DNA of 64,000 nucleotides from Pseudomonadota bacterium (GTDB taxonomy: Bacteria; Pseudomonadota; Alphaproteobacteria; Micavibrionales; UBA2020), in the NCBI GenBank assembly GCA_021845905.1, contig JAJZVA010000007.1, positions 1 through 64,000 on the forward strand. The letters are read 5' to 3'. Below the pieces are notes generated by a model. It was not told the DNA's origin and did no database searches. It saw only the letters and a program-made list of their open reading frames with translations. The translations under genes and the position numbers were made by a program. Within the stretch, counting starts at the first letter, position 1. Every line of letters starts with the position of its first letter. This document shows positions 63,043 to 64,000 of this stretch, piece after piece.

Positions 63043-63061
63043 GAAATGGTGCCCAGACGCG
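63043..63061. repeat. attR candidate within the 3' end of tRNA-Phe
   Basis: This is the stretch matched by the attL candidate. It covers the CCA end and the acceptor strand of the tRNA gene plus a few bases beyond, and the tRNA stays intact. Confidence 0.55.
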
Positions 63062-63122
63062 GATTTGAACCACGGACACGATGATTTTCAGTCATCTGCT
63101 CTACCAACTGAGCTATCTGGGC
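63047..63122 (-). tRNA. tRNA-Phe (GAA)
   Basis: A 76-nt gene with encoded CCA. The acceptor GCCCAGA pairs perfectly with TCTGGGC. The D-arm contains AGCTCAGTTGGTAGAGC, the anticodon loop is CTGAAAA with GAA, and the T-arm reads GTGGTTCAAATCCGC. The 3' end points towards the integrase, as expected for an integration target. Confidence 0.97.
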
Positions 63123-63197
63123 ATGCTGATTTACAGCGAAGGACTTTATAAGCAATAAAAAGGGTTATGTCCAGCGGTTTTTTGGCCGCCAAGTCTT

Positions 63198-64000
63198 TTA
63201 TTTCGCTAGGTTTTCAGCAAGACTGCCCGCGCGGCGGCGACGGGTGATCTCAACCATACCAAGCCGCGTGAAGCCGTGCACCTGCGTATTGGCCGCATCC
63301 TCGCCCACCGCCGCCTGCAGCTCTTCGAGCAGACGGTGGCGTTCGTCCTTCTTCTCCATATTTATAAAGTCGACGAGAATGACGCCGCTCAGGTTGCGCA
63401 GGCGGCACTGGCGGGCGACGCTTTGCGCGGCGGAAAGATTGGCCGCGACGATGCCGGACGCCGCACCCTGATTGACGTCGATGACCGTGAGCGCCGCGGT
63501 CGGCTCGATGACGAGTGACGCGCCCGAACTGAGATGCACGACATTGTCTTCCAAAGCTTCAAGCGTGCCGTAAATGTCGTGGGCCTCGAAAAGCGCGGCG
63601 GCGTTTTTTTCCGGCTTGAACAATCTCAGGCGCTTCGAGTTTGCCAGCGCAGGCTGATGCGCCGCGCTCCAGTCGGTCAGAAGCGCGAGGACCCTTTTGT
63701 TGCCCGCGCGGATATGCCCGAAAGCATCGGCGCCATAGTCGGTGAGCGCGCGCGCCACGGCATCCGGCCCTTCTTGCAGCAGACCGGGCCTGTCGCCCAT
63801 GGCCTGTTTGTCGGCGAGGATGCGTTGCCATTCCGCCTGCAGGCGCGCGGCTTCGGCCTCGATGTCTTCCTCGGACGCTTTTTCCACGGGGCTGCGCACG
63901 ATCCATCCGCCCGCGCCTTTCAGGTTGGCGGTCAGCGCGAGAATGTCTTCGTTCTCGATCTTGCGCGAAATGGTCACCTGCCGTGAAACGGGGCTGTAGG
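63198..64000 (-). CDS. ribonuclease E/G family protein, N-terminus beyond window
   Basis: The frame is open to the window edge, so this is the C-terminal part (about 267 residues) of an RNase E/G-type endoribonuclease. The DNase I-like catalytic subdomain is visible: LTVIDVNQGAASG with one metal-binding Asp and LSGVILVDFINMEKKDER with the second, then GFTRLGMVEITRRRR. The protein ends shortly after and lacks the Zn-link Cys pair and any RNase E scaffold tail, so it is the short RNase G-like type. It is the first chromosomal gene to the right of tRNA-Phe. Confidence 0.85.
   Translation of the reverse strand, partial: YSPVSRQVTISRKIENEDILALTANLKGAGGWIVRSPVEKASEEDIEAEAARLQAEWQRILADKQAMGDRPGLLQEGPDAVARALTDYGADAFGHIRAGNKRVLALLTDWSAAHQPALANSKRLRLFKPEKNAAALFEAHDIYGTLEALEDNVVHLSSGASLVIEPTAALTVIDVNQGAASGIVAANLSAAQSVARQCRLRNLSGVILVDFINMEKKDERHRLLEELQAAVGEDAANTQVHGFTRLGMVEITRRRRAGSLAENLAK

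Larger units (their letters stand above)
53532..63061. mobile_element. tRNA-Phe integrative island carrying CRISPR-Cas9 type II-C
   Basis: An accessory segment of about 9.5 kb bounded on the right by the 3' end of tRNA-Phe and on the left by an imperfect copy of that end (attL candidate). Contents from left to right are paired GGTACCCA-type repeats, an antitoxin and toxin, tracrRNA, cas9-cas1-cas2, the CRISPR array, a one-helix membrane protein, an AlpA-like regulator, a cluster of AACCGTT heptamers, a tyrosine integrase next to the tRNA, and the same paired repeats again. Base composition is more AT-rich than the flanking chromosome. No replication, conjugation or phage structural gene is seen, so it would need the integrase alone or a helper to move. 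Confidence 0.72.

Overview
The window is about 64 kb of an alphaproteobacterial chromosome. The evidence is the pyrG-secG-tpiA-ppiD order, a lexA gene preceded by a GAAC-N7-GAAC SOS box, the ubiK/ybjN/proC trio, and a parvulin/secA/mutT/methyltransferase neighbourhood of the Rhodospirillales or Micavibrionales type. The genus cannot be fixed from sequence alone. Most of the window is GC-rich, densely packed housekeeping DNA. The stretch from about 53.5 to 63.0 kb is visibly more AT-rich and is accessory.

Layout. 0-10.6 kb: CTP synthase, SecG, triosephosphate isomerase, PpiD, a deoxynucleoside kinase paired with an inositol-monophosphatase-fold enzyme, PRPP synthetase, PgeF, a MidA-type methyltransferase and Lgt. 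10.8-18.8 kb: ubiK-ybjN-proC, an OmpR/EnvZ-like two-component system, IlvE, an acyltransferase, a MarR regulator, a 3-hydroxyisobutyryl-CoA hydrolase-like enzyme and LexA. 18.9-30 kb: envelope genes (DsbA-like, M48 protease, lipoprotein), an orphan FlgC-like rod protein, a nucleotide-sugar dehydrogenase, TerC, a HAD-ECH fatty-acid oxidation enzyme and an ankyrin-like protein. 30-37 kb: methyltransferase, MutT, DnaQ-like exonuclease, parvulin, SecA and an HD-GYP protein. 37-42 kb: glpK-glpD, a lipoprotein and a second ankyrin-like paralogue. 42-52.4 kb: a metallophosphoesterase followed by all seven genes for de novo UMP synthesis (pyrC-pyrD on +, carA-carB-pyrE-pyrF on -, pyrB on +). With pyrG at the left edge and prs at 7 kb, the window encodes the path from PRPP, glutamine and aspartate to CTP.

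The most interesting part is 53.5-63.1 kb. I read it as a compact integrative island, about 9.5 kb, inserted at the 3' end of a tRNA-Phe gene. It carries a tyrosine integrase, an AlpA-like regulator, a cluster of AACCGTT heptamers, paired GGTACCCA repeats at both ends that look like integrase arm sites, a HigB/HigA-type toxin-antitoxin pair, and a complete type II-C CRISPR-Cas system. That system consists of a tracrRNA on the - strand with a 34-nt anti-repeat, cas9 (1039 aa, all nuclease motifs intact), cas1 (TTG start inside cas9), cas2, and an array of 25 repeats with 24 spacers of 30 bp. Anti-repeat pairing shows that the array is transcribed leftward, towards cas2. A bidirectional terminator separates it from the rightward cas operon. 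Every repeat ends in an extended -10-like TGCTATGAT, as in the Neisseria arrangement where each repeat drives its own crRNA. The toxin gene lies about 45 nt beyond the tracrRNA end on the same strand, so the two may be transcriptionally linked.

The right edge holds the intact tRNA-Phe and a truncated RNase E/G-family gene.
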